A DNA stretch of 64,000 bases, from assembly GCA_946407975.1 (NCBI GenBank), contig CAMJQC010000004.1:17836-81835 (forward strand), in the 5' to 3' direction. Source of the DNA: an uncultured Bacteroidales bacterium. GTDB taxonomy: Bacteria; Bacteroidota; Bacteroidia; Bacteroidales; F082. Of this stretch, positions 8,590 through 17,760 are shown in pieces (the first letter of the stretch is position 1; each line of letters starts with the position of its first letter). The notes beneath the pieces are model-generated. The model was given only the letters and a program-made list of their open reading frames with translations, searched no databases and was not told the origin of the DNA. A program made the position numbers and the translations under genes.

Positions 8590-11199
8590 TTATAGTCTTT
8601 CTTTAATCATCTGCATCGCCATTGCCAAACCGTCCGCATTGCGGCCACCGGCCACGCAGAGGGTCTTTTGTCCGCCGCCACCGCCTTGGATTTCTTTGGC
8701 CACTTCACGGATAATCTTGGTGGCGTCAAGGTCTTTGGTTTCGGCATATGCATCGGGGAGGAGCAGGCAGAGTGCAGGCTTCCCTTCATTGACGGAACCT
8801 AGGATGGCTATGGTATTGGCATTCATCTTCTTGAGGTTGAGTGCAATGTTGCGTAGCTGATCGCCCGTGCAGTTTAGGTTGGATTCAACCAGTTTGCAGC
8901 CTTCGTGGTCTTTGGCGGAAGCGAGGAGTTGTTCGGCCATAGCCTGCGCCTTTTCCTGCATCAGATGTTCCACTTCTTTCTTGAGGATGCTGTTTTGCTC
9001 GCTGAGCGTAGCGATGCCTTTTACCAGATCGGGCGATTTAACGGTCTCACGGATTTGACCGATGAGGTCGAGCTGTTCGTCGAGGTACTGTTCGACGACT
9101 TCGCCTGTGATGGCTTCGATACGGCGTATGCCCGCAGCGATGGCGCCTTCGGTGACAATCTTGAACATGCCGATGTTGCCCGTGGCAGAGGTGTGGGTGC
9201 CGCCGCATAGCTCCATGCTGTAGTCTTTGTCGAAGACGACGACACGGACTTTGTCACCATATTTTTCGCCAAACAGAGCCGTAGCGCCCATGTTCTTGGC
9301 GTCTTCAATCGGAACGTCGGCCATGGTGACATTCGGGATGTTCTCTCTGATCTTTTGGTTGACAATATGCTCCACCTGTCGGATTTCCTCGTTGGTCATC
9401 TTGGCAAAATGACTGAAGTCGAAACGCAGGCGCTGGTCGTCGACCAGAGAACCCTTTTGTTCCACATGGGTGCCCAGAACCTGTTTCAAAGCGGCATGCA
9501 TCAAGTGAGTGGCGCTGTGGTTGTTGGCGATGCGCTGGCGTCGTGCCGTGTCGATGGCAGCCGTAAACTCGGCTTCAGGAGCCTGAGGCAGCTGTTCGGT
9601 GATATGAATGACGAGGTTGTTCTCTTTAATGGTATTGAGAATTTTTATGGTCTCATTTTCCGAGGTCAAGGTGCCGGTGTCGCCTACCTGACCGCCCATC
9701 TCTGCATAGAAAGGCGTGCGGTCGAGGACGATTTCGAAGTGCATTTTTTTCTTCTCAGTCACCTCGCGGAAACGAAGGATGTGACAAGCGCATTCCGTTT
9801 CGTTATATCCGACGAAAACGGTAGGCTTCTCGCTTTCGCTCACGACCACCCAGTCGCCATTGGCTTTCTCAGCGGCTTTGCGAGATCGGTTTTTCTGTTC
9901 TTCGAGGTTGGCCTTAAAGCCGTCCATGTCGATATTGAGGCCTTTCTCGTTAGCCATCAGTTGGGTGAGGTCGATGGGGAAGCCGAAGGTGTCGAAGAGC
10001 TCGAAGGCGAAGTCGCCGTCGATGTCCTGCTTGGGGTGTTGCTCCACATACCCCTCAAAGCGTTTGATGCCTTGGGCTAAGGTGCGCAGGAACGAGGCTT
10101 CCTCTTCACGGATGACCTTGCCGACCAGCTCTTGCTGCGACTTGATTTCCGGGTAGTTGTGCTCCATCTGGCTGACCAAGATGGGCAGCAGTTTGTAGAC
10201 AAACGGCTCTTCAAAGCCGAGGAAGGTGAAGCCATAACGTACGGCGCGACGCAACACTCGGCGGATGACATAGCCGGCTCCGTTGTTGGAGGGCAGCTGC
10301 CCGTCGGCAATGGCGAAGCTGACGGCACGTAGGTGGTCGGCGACAACACGCATGGCGACATCGGTCTTTTCTTCTTTGCCATAGGCGATGCTCGACATCT
10401 TGGCAATCTCTTGGATGATGGGTTGGAACACGTCGGTGTCGTAGTTCGAGGTTTTGCCTTGCAGCACGCGCACCAAACGCTCGAATCCCATACCCGTATC
10501 GACATGCTTGGCAGGCAATTCGACCAGTTGGCCGTTGGCTAAGCGGTTATATTGCATGAACACAAGGTTCCATATTTCAATCACCTGAGGGTCGTCCATG
10601 TTGACGAGGTCACGTCCAGCGATCTTGGCACGTTCTTCCTCACTGCGTAAGTCAATGTGGATCTCGGAGCAAGGACCGCAAGGACCGGTCTCGCCCATCT
10701 CCCAGAAGTTGTCGTGCTTGTTGCCATAGATGATGCGGTCTTCCTCAACATGCTCTTTCCAAAACTCGTAAGCCTCCATGTCGGCAGGCTGGCCGTCTTT
10801 TTCATCTCCGCCAAAGACGGTGACATAAAGCCTGTCTTTGTCGATTTTCACCACTTCGGTGAGATATTCCCATGCATAAGCGATGGCTTCCTTTTTGAAA
10901 TAGTCGCCAAACGACCAGTTGCCTAGCATCTCGAACATGGTATGATGGTAGGTGTCGTGGCCGACTTCCTCTAAGTCGTTGTGCTTTCCAGAGACACGCA
11001 GACATTTTTGCGAGTCGGCGGCTCGGTTCCATTTGGAAGGCTGGTTGCCGAGAAAGATGTCTTTAAACTGATTCATGCCTGCATTGGTGAACATCAGGGT
11101 GGGGTCGTTCTTCACGACAATAGGTGATGATGGAACAATGGCATGTCCCTTAGAACGGAAAAAATCCAAGAAACTATTTCTGATTTCGAAAGCGTTCAT
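8590..11199 (-). CDS. alaS: Alanyl-tRNA synthetase
   Basis: Charges tRNA-Ala with alanine. 869 residues, full length for the family. The class II catalytic core is at the N-terminus (MNAFEIRNSFLDFFRSKGH at the start; motif 2 region near TYHHTMFEMLGNWSFGDYF). The editing domain has its zinc/hydrolysis motifs NNHSATHLMHAAL and CGGTHTSATGNIG, and the C-terminal C-Ala/DHHA1 domain ends with GGGGGQKTLCVAGG. The gene is divergent from an M23 peptidase gene, and the two promoters sit back to back between 11249 and 11275. Confidence 0.98.
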   Translation of the reverse strand: MNAFEIRNSFLDFFRSKGHAIVPSSPIVVKNDPTLMFTNAGMNQFKDIFLGNQPSKWNRAADSQKCLRVSGKHNDLEEVGHDTYHHTMFEMLGNWSFGDYFKKEAIAYAWEYLTEVVKIDKDRLYVTVFGGDEKDGQPADMEAYEFWKEHVEEDRIIYGNKHDNFWEMGETGPCGPCSEIHIDLRSEEERAKIAGRDLVNMDDPQVIEIWNLVFMQYNRLANGQLVELPAKHVDTGMGFERLVRVLQGKTSNYDTDVFQPIIQEIAKMSSIAYGKEEKTDVAMRVVADHLRAVSFAIADGQLPSNNGAGYVIRRVLRRAVRYGFTFLGFEEPFVYKLLPILVSQMEHNYPEIKSQQELVGKVIREEEASFLRTLAQGIKRFEGYVEQHPKQDIDGDFAFELFDTFGFPIDLTQLMANEKGLNIDMDGFKANLEEQKNRSRKAAEKANGDWVVVSESEKPTVFVGYNETECACHILRFREVTEKKKMHFEIVLDRTPFYAEMGGQVGDTGTLTSENETIKILNTIKENNLVIHITEQLPQAPEAEFTAAIDTARRQRIANNHSATHLMHAALKQVLGTHVEQKGSLVDDQRLRFDFSHFAKMTNEEIRQVEHIVNQKIRENIPNVTMADVPIEDAKNMGATALFGEKYGDKVRVVVFDKDYSMELCGGTHTSATGNIGMFKIVTEGAIAAGIRRIEAITGEVVEQYLDEQLDLIGQIRETVKSPDLVKGIATLSEQNSILKKEVEHLMQEKAQAMAEQLLASAKDHEGCKLVESNLNCTGDQLRNIALNLKKMNANTIAILGSVNEGKPALCLLLPDAYAETKDLDATKIIREVAKEIQGGGGGQKTLCVAGGRNADGLAMAMQMIKERL

Positions 11200-11248
11200 T
11201 TTCAGCGAATTATAAATTATAGTGTTAAAAAGTTACGTTTTTAGGCTG

Positions 11249-11256
11249 CAAAATTA
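11249..11256 (-). promoter_or_regulatory. -7 box for alaS
   Basis: TAATTTTG on the minus strand, 50 bp before the alaS start. It lies 11 bp from the opposing -7 box of the M23 gene, so the upstream elements of the two promoters overlap and the pair may compete. Confidence 0.55.
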
Positions 11257-11267
11257 GAACTATTTTC

Positions 11268-11275
11268 TATTTTTG
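11268..11275 (+). promoter_or_regulatory. -7 box for the M23 peptidase-merR pair
   Basis: TATTTTTG on the plus strand. The predicted transcript starts near 11282, after the alternative upstream start at 11273; this supports the ATG at 11345. Confidence 0.55.
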
Positions 11276-11344
11276 CACGGCATTTTATGCAATGAATTCT
11301 CATTTTTTGCGTTATTTCACGCATTTGGGATATACAATTCAAGA

Positions 11345-12295
11345 ATGAAAAGACAAATTAAGCAAAAGATAGCATTGAAGAAAAATCTGCGCCGTTACGC
11401 AATTATGGGTGCGTTGGTGTTGCTTTTCTCTGTCCTATTCTCTGTGCTGTATACGACCTTTATCGCTTCTCCAAAGAAGGAGTTGCAGGCTCAGATGCAG
11501 GCGCGAGAATTGGAGTATATGAGACTTCAGTACGAAATCCTCAGCGATAAACTGGACGATATGGAAGACCTGTTAGGCGATTTGGAGAAGCGTGACGATA
11601 AAGTGTATCGTGTGATTTTCGAGGCAGATCCTATCCCAAATTCGGTCCGTCGTGCAGGTTATGGTGGTGTTGACCGTTATGAGAATCTGTACGGTCATAC
11701 CAATTCCGAATTGGTCGTCAACACTTCCAAGAAACTGGATATGATGGCCAGCCGCTTGTATGTTCAGTCAAAATCGTATGACGAGGTGTTCAAAATGGCT
11801 TCCCGTAAGGTTGAGATGCTGAAATGCATTCCTGCTATTCTTCCCGTCAAAGAGACTGAAGTGAAATATGTCTCGTCTTACTTTGGCTATCGTCCGGATC
11901 CTATCTCCAAACTCACCAAGTTCCACAGTGGCATGGACTTTTCCGCTGAAACAGGCACGAAGGTGTATGCTCCTGGAGATGGCGTTGTGTTAAGTGCCGA
12001 TAATGCGAATCTGGGCTATGGTAACATGATTACCATCGATCATGGTTATGGCTATAAAACCCGTTATGCTCATTTGAATAAGTTCGTCGTCAGGGAAGGT
12101 CAACAGGTTAAACGTGGACAACTGATTGGTTATGTGGGCAGTACTGGCAAATCAACGGGTGCTCATTTGCATTATGAGGTGTTGAAGGATGATGTCCAGG
12201 TTGACCCGATCCATTTCTTCTACAACAACTTGACTCCTGAGCAATACGATTTGATGCTGGAGCAGTCTGAGGAACCTTCCTTAACAATGGATTGA
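11345..12295 (+). CDS. M23 family metallopeptidase, membrane anchored
   Basis: 316 residues. It has a basic N-terminus, one transmembrane helix (about 20-40), then a coiled coil (about 43-85, KELQAQMQARELEYMRLQYE), and a C-terminal LytM/M23 domain. The zinc site is complete: H194xxxD198 (FHSGMDF), H243 region (YAHL) and H274-x-H276 (AHLHYE). Such enzymes cut peptide cross-links in peptidoglycan from the periplasmic side. The ATG at 11345 is chosen because it gives the basic-TM topology and lies downstream of the predicted transcription start. The stop overlaps the start of the merR-type gene (ATGA), so the two are translationally coupled. Confidence 0.9.
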   Translation: MKRQIKQKIALKKNLRRYAIMGALVLLFSVLFSVLYTTFIASPKKELQAQMQARELEYMRLQYEILSDKLDDMEDLLGDLEKRDDKVYRVIFEADPIPNSVRRAGYGGVDRYENLYGHTNSELVVNTSKKLDMMASRLYVQSKSYDEVFKMASRKVEMLKCIPAILPVKETEVKYVSSYFGYRPDPISKLTKFHSGMDFSAETGTKVYAPGDGVVLSADNANLGYGNMITIDHGYGYKTRYAHLNKFVVREGQQVKRGQLIGYVGSTGKSTGAHLHYEVLKDDVQVDPIHFFYNNLTPEQYDLMLEQSEEPSLTMD

Positions 12296-12657
12296 TGATG
12301 GAAGAATCCAAAACCGGAAAATACTATTATAGCATCGGCGAAGTAGCCGACATGTTTGGCGTCAACACTTCGATGATCCGGTATTGGGAAAAAGAATTCG
12401 ACGTACTGCGTCCCCGCAAGAATAAAAAAGGCAACCGCTTGTTTACGGAGCGTGACGTGCGTTATGTACATGTCATCTATCACCTTCTTAAAGTAAAGGG
12501 CTATACCTTGGCGGGTGCCAAGATGGCTTTGAAAGAACGTTTCGATGCCTACGAAGAACGTATGATTCTTCTGGAAACGCTGGATAACACCCGTCGTTTC
12601 CTGTTAGATCTGGATAAGGACTTGGCAGAGAAACAAAAGCAGCAGAAACAGCAATAA
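12295..12657 (+). CDS. MerR family transcriptional regulator
   Basis: 120 residues. The N-terminal MerR winged helix-turn-helix is clear (YYSIGEVADMFGVNTSMIRY, then WEKEFDVLRPRKNKKGNRLFTERDV). A dimerising coiled coil follows and ends in a Gln/Lys-rich tail (EKQKQQKQQ). There is no ligand-binding domain or cysteine metal site, so it is unlikely to sense metals; its inducer is unknown. The ATG at 12295 overlaps the stop of the M23 gene; an adjacent ATG at 12298 is possible. The same M23-MerR pairing occurs in other Bacteroidota to my knowledge. Confidence 0.88.
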   Translation: MMEESKTGKYYYSIGEVADMFGVNTSMIRYWEKEFDVLRPRKNKKGNRLFTERDVRYVHVIYHLLKVKGYTLAGAKMALKERFDAYEERMILLETLDNTRRFLLDLDKDLAEKQKQQKQQ

Positions 12658-12664
12658 GGCCCAG

Positions 12665-13630
12665 TCAGAAGGTCTTGTTTTCCACTAGATATCCTTTGAC
12701 ATAGTCAGCCACTCCCGCTTCAAGGGTGGTGAAAGTTCTGTGGTATCCCGCCTTACGGAGTTTGTCCATCTTGGCTTCGGTAAAATACTGGTATTTATCG
12801 CGGATGTCGACAGGTGTATCAATAAACCGGATGTTGGTCTCCATACCTAAGGCCTTGAAGGTGCTGTCAGCGAGGTCATAGAAACTACGTGCATGGCCCG
12901 TGCCTACGTTGTAAAGGCCGTTTTCCGGCTGATGTTCCATAAGCCATACGATGACATCTGCTACATCTTTCACATAGACGAAATCGCGCAGCTGCTGTCC
13001 GTCTTTAAAGTCGGGGCGGTGCGAGCGAAACAGCTTGACTTGCCCGTCCTTCTGAATTTGTTCGAAAGAATGCAGGACGACGGAAGCCATGCGCCCTTTA
13101 TGGTATTCGTTGGGGCCGTATACGTTGAAGAATTTCAGGCCTGCCCAGAATGGGGGACAGGTATCCTGGTTCAATATCCACTTGTCGATTTCGTTTTTAG
13201 AGCGGCCGTAGGCATTGAGTGGCTGGAGTTGATGGACGATTTCGTGACTGTCCTCATAACCCATCTCGCCCATGCCGTAAGTGGCGGCAGAAGAGGCGTA
13301 GATCATCGGGATGTGATGGCGTGTGCATAGGTCCCATAAGGCCAATGTGTAATCGACATTGAGCTTTTGAAAAACGCTATAGTCGAACTCGGTGGTGTCG
13401 GTACGTGCGCCTAAATGGATGACGAAGTGAACCTGAGCATGATGTTCGTCAAACCATTCAGGAAATACGTTGCGGTCAACGAGCAACCGGTATTTCTTAT
13501 GGATGTAGTTCGCTTCTTTCTCCTTTTTGCTGAAGTCGTCAACGAGAATCAGGTCGTTATGCCCTTTTCGGTTGAGCAAACCTGCCGTGACGCTGGCAAT
13601 GAATCCGGCCGCACCGGTGATGACTATCAT
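12665..13630 (-). CDS. hldD: ADP-L-glycero-D-manno-heptose-6-epimerase
   Basis: Epimerises ADP-D-glycero-D-manno-heptose to the L form, a precursor of lipopolysaccharide inner core. 321 residues of the short-chain dehydrogenase/epimerase fold: the NADP-binding motif GAAGFIAS is at residues 6-13, the catalytic Ser region ASSAATYG and the YGRSK (YxxxK) motif are present, as are FNVYGPNEYHKGRMAS and QLRDFVYVKDV. It is the last gene of the leftward operon, 2 bp after rluD, and converges on the merR gene with only 7 bp between the stops. Confidence 0.93.
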   Translation of the reverse strand: MIVITGAAGFIASVTAGLLNRKGHNDLILVDDFSKKEKEANYIHKKYRLLVDRNVFPEWFDEHHAQVHFVIHLGARTDTTEFDYSVFQKLNVDYTLALWDLCTRHHIPMIYASSAATYGMGEMGYEDSHEIVHQLQPLNAYGRSKNEIDKWILNQDTCPPFWAGLKFFNVYGPNEYHKGRMASVVLHSFEQIQKDGQVKLFRSHRPDFKDGQQLRDFVYVKDVADVIVWLMEHQPENGLYNVGTGHARSFYDLADSTFKALGMETNIRFIDTPVDIRDKYQYFTEAKMDKLRKAGYHRTFTTLEAGVADYVKGYLVENKTF

Positions 13631-13632
13631 GG

Positions 13633-14688
13633 TTAATTCTCAAATAAGTTCCTTGCTTTCAAATAGTTGCGCCATTTTTCCAAGACGGCTGTCATGTCGT
13701 CGGGCAGTTCTGAGACGAACATCATCGGCTTGCCCGTGGTTGGGTGAACAAATCCGAGCTCTTTGGCGTGCAGGGCATGACGTGGCATGATCTTGAAGCA
13801 GTTGTCGATGAACTGTTTGTATTTGGAGAAAGTGGTGCCTTTAAGGATGATGTCGCCTCCGTACATGGCGTCATTGAAGAGGGGGTGGCCGATGTATTGT
13901 GAGTGAACGCGGATCTGATGGGTGCGTCCGGTCTCGAGGCGGTATTCGTTGAGGGTGACATAGCCGAAACGTTCCAGCACCTTCCAATGCGTGATGGCTT
14001 CCTTGCCGTGGTCGCCGTTCGGGTAGACGGCCATCTTGCGCCGGTCGTTGGCGCTACGGCCGATGTTTCCTTCGATAGTGCCTTCGTCTTCGTTGAAGTC
14101 GCCCCACACCAAAGCGTAGTAACGGCGATGGATGCTGTGTTCGAAGAATTGATGCGCCAGTATGGCCTGAGCGGTTTCGTTCTTCGCTACAATCATTAGG
14201 CCTGTGGTATCTTTGTCGATACGGTGCACCAGATAGCCGAAACGGTTTTCGACTGGTTGTTTTGTCTGTTCAAAATAATAGGCCAGGCCATGGAGCAGAG
14301 TGCCTTCAAAGTTGCCGTGTCCGGGATGGACGACAAGGCCAGCCTGTTTATTGATGACGATGACGTCAGCGTCTTCGTAAACGATATTCAGCGGTATCTC
14401 TTGAGGGACAATATCAGTCTCATTGGGCGGGTAGCTGAAGACCACCGATATGACATCGCAAGGCCTTACTTTGTAGTTCTGCTTGACCACTTTGTCGTTG
14501 ACCAGGATGTTGCCTGCCTTTGCCGCATTCTGAACACGGTTGCGCGAGATATTCTGTATATGGTTGGTCAGGAAGGTGTCGATACGTTCGGGACTTTGCC
14601 CTTTGTCGACGACGATGCGTATGTGCTCGTACAGTTCACTGCCTTCTTCGTCAGTGTTGTCGACACTTTCGATAGGGAGTTCGCTCAT
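13633..14688 (-). CDS. rluD: RluD-type 23S rRNA pseudouridine synthase
   Basis: Converts uridines to pseudouridine in 23S rRNA. 351 residues. An S4 RNA-binding domain (about 30-90, ERIDTFLTNHIQNISRNRVQNAA) is followed by the RluA/RluD catalytic domain with the key motif HRIDKDTTGLMIVAKN; Asp158 is the catalytic residue. The 20-residue acidic N-terminal extension is unremarkable. The start overlaps the stop of the upstream T9SS gene by 4 bp (ATGA). In Bacteroidota, rluD-type genes often sit beside PASTA-protein and ddl genes, as here. Confidence 0.92.
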   Translation of the reverse strand: MSELPIESVDNTDEEGSELYEHIRIVVDKGQSPERIDTFLTNHIQNISRNRVQNAAKAGNILVNDKVVKQNYKVRPCDVISVVFSYPPNETDIVPQEIPLNIVYEDADVIVINKQAGLVVHPGHGNFEGTLLHGLAYYFEQTKQPVENRFGYLVHRIDKDTTGLMIVAKNETAQAILAHQFFEHSIHRRYYALVWGDFNEDEGTIEGNIGRSANDRRKMAVYPNGDHGKEAITHWKVLERFGYVTLNEYRLETGRTHQIRVHSQYIGHPLFNDAMYGGDIILKGTTFSKYKQFIDNCFKIMPRHALHAKELGFVHPTTGKPMMFVSELPDDMTAVLEKWRNYLKARNLFEN

Positions 14689-16796
14689 TTTGCCACTGAG
14701 AATTTTTGAGTGAAACGATGTCCGTCAGCTGTGGCAACCTGAATGAGATAGAGCCCCTCGCTGAAATCCGCCACTGAGATGTTGTTCGAGTAGGTGCCTT
14801 GATAGCATTTTCTTCCCGTCATATCGTAAATAACAATGCTAATGCCGTTTTCAATACCGTTGATATTCAGGGTAGATGTGGCGGGATTAGGATAAAGCGT
14901 TATCGCTTGGCTTTCGTTCTCGTCAAGGCCGATGTAGTAGGAACTGCCTACGACGGGGCGTATCATCAGTGAACCGGATTTCATGCTGTTTTGCCACGAA
15001 CCGTTTACATTATAGAAGTTATAAGCGCTGTTGTCGTTGCTCGCATCAAAGCCAATATTGATGATGCCGCCGCTTTGTTGTACTATTCCGATATAGAACG
15101 TACCTGTGAGCATGACGGGCCTGTTGAAACGATAGTAGCTAAACTCATAAAGAAAGTCTTCCCATTGAGGGCGTTGGCCAGAAAGGCGGGTGATTTCAGC
15201 GCCAGGATGGCCGTTCTCGTCACGCCAGACTACGATGTCGAAGTATTTGTTATTGGCATCTTTGAGCGTGTGATTGAAGAGTATCTGCACGCCTGCGATG
15301 GTGTCGTATGTGGCCATGTCGAAACGGACGGCAAAACTTCCGTTAGCGGGTTCTACGCCATAACCGAGTTCAGGTGTGCCGTCATCGTAGGCGTAGTAGT
15401 TGTAGAAGCCTTGGCGATGCACAAGCGAATCGATGAGTGGCGGATTGCAGCTGTTGTCAGATATATAGTGCTTGATGATAAAGGAGGTCGTGTCGCTCAA
15501 ATAGTCGATGGCGAAAGCCTGACCTACATATGGACAAGCAGGCGATTCGCCATTTCCGGGACAATTGAGGAATCCCGATTCTTGATATGGCATAATCATC
15601 ACGGGGTCGACTTCACGGGTGTAGTGTTGTGTTCCTCCGACTTGGTCGACGGTATAGTGATACTGCGCTTCGTGAGGCACTTTGTCAAGGTTGGCGACGT
15701 CAAGGTGGAAGCTCTCAGCCAAGGCTGCCGTTCCAATGGAACGATACTGTCGGTAAGGCATGGACCGGTATCTGCCGAGGAAAGTGGGTGCCTGACCGGA
15801 AAAGGCCAGCATGGGATAGGAGCCGTCGTCTCCGCTTCGGTTGATATCGAGGTAGATCACGTCGATGTTCCAATTGTCTTCGTTGCTTCTGGCCGTGGGT
15901 TGTGCCGAGCTGACGATACTGGCATAATTGTAGAATCGTATGTAGAAGTTGGACTTGAAATACTTTTGGTCCCGTATCGGAATCATCACCTGTTTGAAGG
16001 CTTTGCCGTCGTTTTGCGCCATAAAACTATCCAAATCCTGACCAGGAGCGCTCCAGATGTGGTACCATGTGGTGTCGGCTACTGTGGTAAAAACCGAATC
16101 GCACGGGATGGCTATGCTGCCTTGTGCGATTGAGGTCAATGTGTCGGTGATGATATAGAACAAATTGGGATTGCAGCCGTTGAAGGCCCAGACCGTATCG
16201 CCAGGGAACAGGATGTCAGTATGCATCTGTTCCATGATTTCGCCAATGCTGAAATTCTGGTAGTCGAGATAAAGGAATTCTTCATGCTCGGTTGTGATGC
16301 CGAATTGTAAGACGAGCGAATCGTTGACCTCTGGGGCGTTACCATTACCTTGCGGCTGATAATAAAAACTCAAGTAAAGCGAGTCCGCTAGGGTAAGGGC
16401 ACGTGGAACTGGCTCAAAAACGGAGTCAAGACGGATGCGGGCGGAAGTGAGGTATTCAGCAACGAAAGGATTGCTGATGGCATAATCATAGACGCATCCG
16501 TTTTCGTCGAGCACGTCAAAAGTGGCGGCATTATAGGTAGGCGCCTGATAAGGAAAGCCGTTGTTTACCATCACGCAGCGGTCGGTCCATTTTATGGTAT
16601 CTGCATAGAGCCTGGCTTTGCTGAAATCGTCGAAAAAAGGGAGAGTAAGTACGACATCTTTCTTTGTCTGACGCGGTTTTTCTGCTTTTTCATTGCGATG
16701 AAATCCGGTCAGTATCTCTTGTGCCTTGCTTTGAGGCATAAAGAGGGCTAATAATAGAGCCAAGCCGATAGTCTTAGAAATCGTCTTCATATTCAT
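14685..16796 (-). CDS. T9SS type A sorting-domain protein, surface, unknown
   Basis: 703 residues with a signal peptide (MNMKTISKTIGLALLLALFMPQSKAQ; ATG at 16796, a second ATG at 16790) and a C-terminal T9SS type A domain (from about 625: ITLYPNPATSTLNINGIENG). The body is beta-rich with several Asp/aromatic repeats, including segments resembling jelly-roll modules (for example LTLADSLYLSFYYQPQGNGN and GVQILFNHTLKDANNKYFDI). No catalytic motif is recognised. The gene begins 23 bp inside the PASTA gene and ends 4 bp inside rluD, so it is firmly embedded in a housekeeping operon, which is unusual for surface cargo unless it has an envelope-linked role. Confidence 0.85.
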   Translation of the reverse strand: MNMKTISKTIGLALLLALFMPQSKAQEILTGFHRNEKAEKPRQTKKDVVLTLPFFDDFSKARLYADTIKWTDRCVMVNNGFPYQAPTYNAATFDVLDENGCVYDYAISNPFVAEYLTSARIRLDSVFEPVPRALTLADSLYLSFYYQPQGNGNAPEVNDSLVLQFGITTEHEEFLYLDYQNFSIGEIMEQMHTDILFPGDTVWAFNGCNPNLFYIITDTLTSIAQGSIAIPCDSVFTTVADTTWYHIWSAPGQDLDSFMAQNDGKAFKQVMIPIRDQKYFKSNFYIRFYNYASIVSSAQPTARSNEDNWNIDVIYLDINRSGDDGSYPMLAFSGQAPTFLGRYRSMPYRQYRSIGTAALAESFHLDVANLDKVPHEAQYHYTVDQVGGTQHYTREVDPVMIMPYQESGFLNCPGNGESPACPYVGQAFAIDYLSDTTSFIIKHYISDNSCNPPLIDSLVHRQGFYNYYAYDDGTPELGYGVEPANGSFAVRFDMATYDTIAGVQILFNHTLKDANNKYFDIVVWRDENGHPGAEITRLSGQRPQWEDFLYEFSYYRFNRPVMLTGTFYIGIVQQSGGIINIGFDASNDNSAYNFYNVNGSWQNSMKSGSLMIRPVVGSSYYIGLDENESQAITLYPNPATSTLNINGIENGISIVIYDMTGRKCYQGTYSNNISVADFSEGLYLIQVATADGHRFTQKFSVAK

Positions 16797-17676
16797 AGTC
16801 AGTCGTTTCTATAAGGTCGTTTACTATGGTGTCGTTTCCGAAGAGGGTGTCAACAATGACGGGATGGTTGAAGATGGAGTCTTCTTTCAGAAGTTCATCC
16901 ATCTGCTTGTCGAAGTTGAATTTGCGGTTAGAACGGAACCAGAGGGTTATTTCTGTTCCGGCAGGAACGGATGGGGAACTGGGTCCCGGCATCATCTTGG
17001 AGATGCGTTGGTATTCCAAACTGTCACTGTCTTCGAAGAATTGTTCTTTGAGGTTCAATCCAGCCATGTGGAGCAACCGTTTGGCATCGCTTGCAGGCTT
17101 GCCGATAAGATTCGGGACGGCAATGTTTTTTGCCTTGTCTCCTTTGCCGACACGTAATACAATGCCGCTGCCTTTGTTAATGATGGTCCCAGGCTCAATG
17201 CTGCTGCCTTGATAGAGCTGGTCGATGATGGCGTTTTTAGCAAAGTAGTTTTCAAATTGAAGCCACTCGATCTCCAAGCCTTTCGATTCCAATGTGCCTA
17301 TGGCTTGACGAAGAGAGAGGTTCTTCAGATTGGGCATTTCAACCTGTTCTGGGTTCTCAGCGACGATGATGTAATAGACGTTTCTGCCTTTCTTCACTTT
17401 TGAGTCCGGAAGCGGGTCTTGCTGTATGATGGAACCAGGCTCCTGTCCTTTGGGATAGACGCTGTCGATAAGGATGAAGTGGAAGTCTCTGGAATACTCC
17501 TTTTGCACTTCCTTGTAGTTTCTCCCGATGAGGTTAGGCATGTTGTAAACCTTGTCGTGACGCGTGTATTTGTCGAGCAAAATGAAAGCCAACCAGAACA
17601 GCACGATACACAGTAGCAGAATGATGAGGAGGTTGACGTAAAATTTCTTTTGCTTTAAGAACTGAAAATGTCCCAT
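16774..17676 (-). CDS. PASTA domain membrane protein
   Basis: 300 residues. A short cytoplasmic N-terminus and one transmembrane helix (about 14-34, FYVNLLIILLLCIVLFWLAF) are followed by three PASTA domains (about 43-108, 112-178, 185-250), each starting with a MPNL/VPNLIG motif. PASTA domains bind peptidoglycan or muropeptides; in this group they occur without a kinase domain. The C-terminal tail is acidic (TTDYEYEDDF). It is the first gene of the operon PASTA-T9SS protein-rluD-hldD and is divergent from ddl, a peptidoglycan-precursor gene, which fits a cell-wall role. Confidence 0.9.
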   Translation of the reverse strand: MGHFQFLKQKKFYVNLLIILLLCIVLFWLAFILLDKYTRHDKVYNMPNLIGRNYKEVQKEYSRDFHFILIDSVYPKGQEPGSIIQQDPLPDSKVKKGRNVYYIIVAENPEQVEMPNLKNLSLRQAIGTLESKGLEIEWLQFENYFAKNAIIDQLYQGSSIEPGTIINKGSGIVLRVGKGDKAKNIAVPNLIGKPASDAKRLLHMAGLNLKEQFFEDSDSLEYQRISKMMPGPSSPSVPAGTEITLWFRSNRKFNFDKQMDELLKEDSIFNHPVIVDTLFGNDTIVNDLIETTDYEYEDDF

Positions 17677-17683
17677 ACTTTGC

Positions 17684-17691
17684 TAATTTTG
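17684..17691 (+). promoter_or_regulatory. -7 box for ddl
   Basis: TAATTTTG on the plus strand, 69 bp before the ddl start. It lies inside the predicted leader of the divergent PASTA transcript. Confidence 0.5.
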
Positions 17692-17744
17692 CGCTTGAAT
17701 TATAACTATGGCAGGTCTGTTTTTATTGCCTTGATTTAAACGGA

Positions 17745-17752
17745 CAAAAATA
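17745..17752 (-). promoter_or_regulatory. -7 box for the PASTA operon
   Basis: TATTTTTG on the minus strand, 68 bp before the PASTA gene start. It lies inside the predicted ddl leader, so the two 5' leaders would be antisense to each other over about 40 bp. Confidence 0.5.
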
Positions 17753-17760
17753 CGAAAAAT

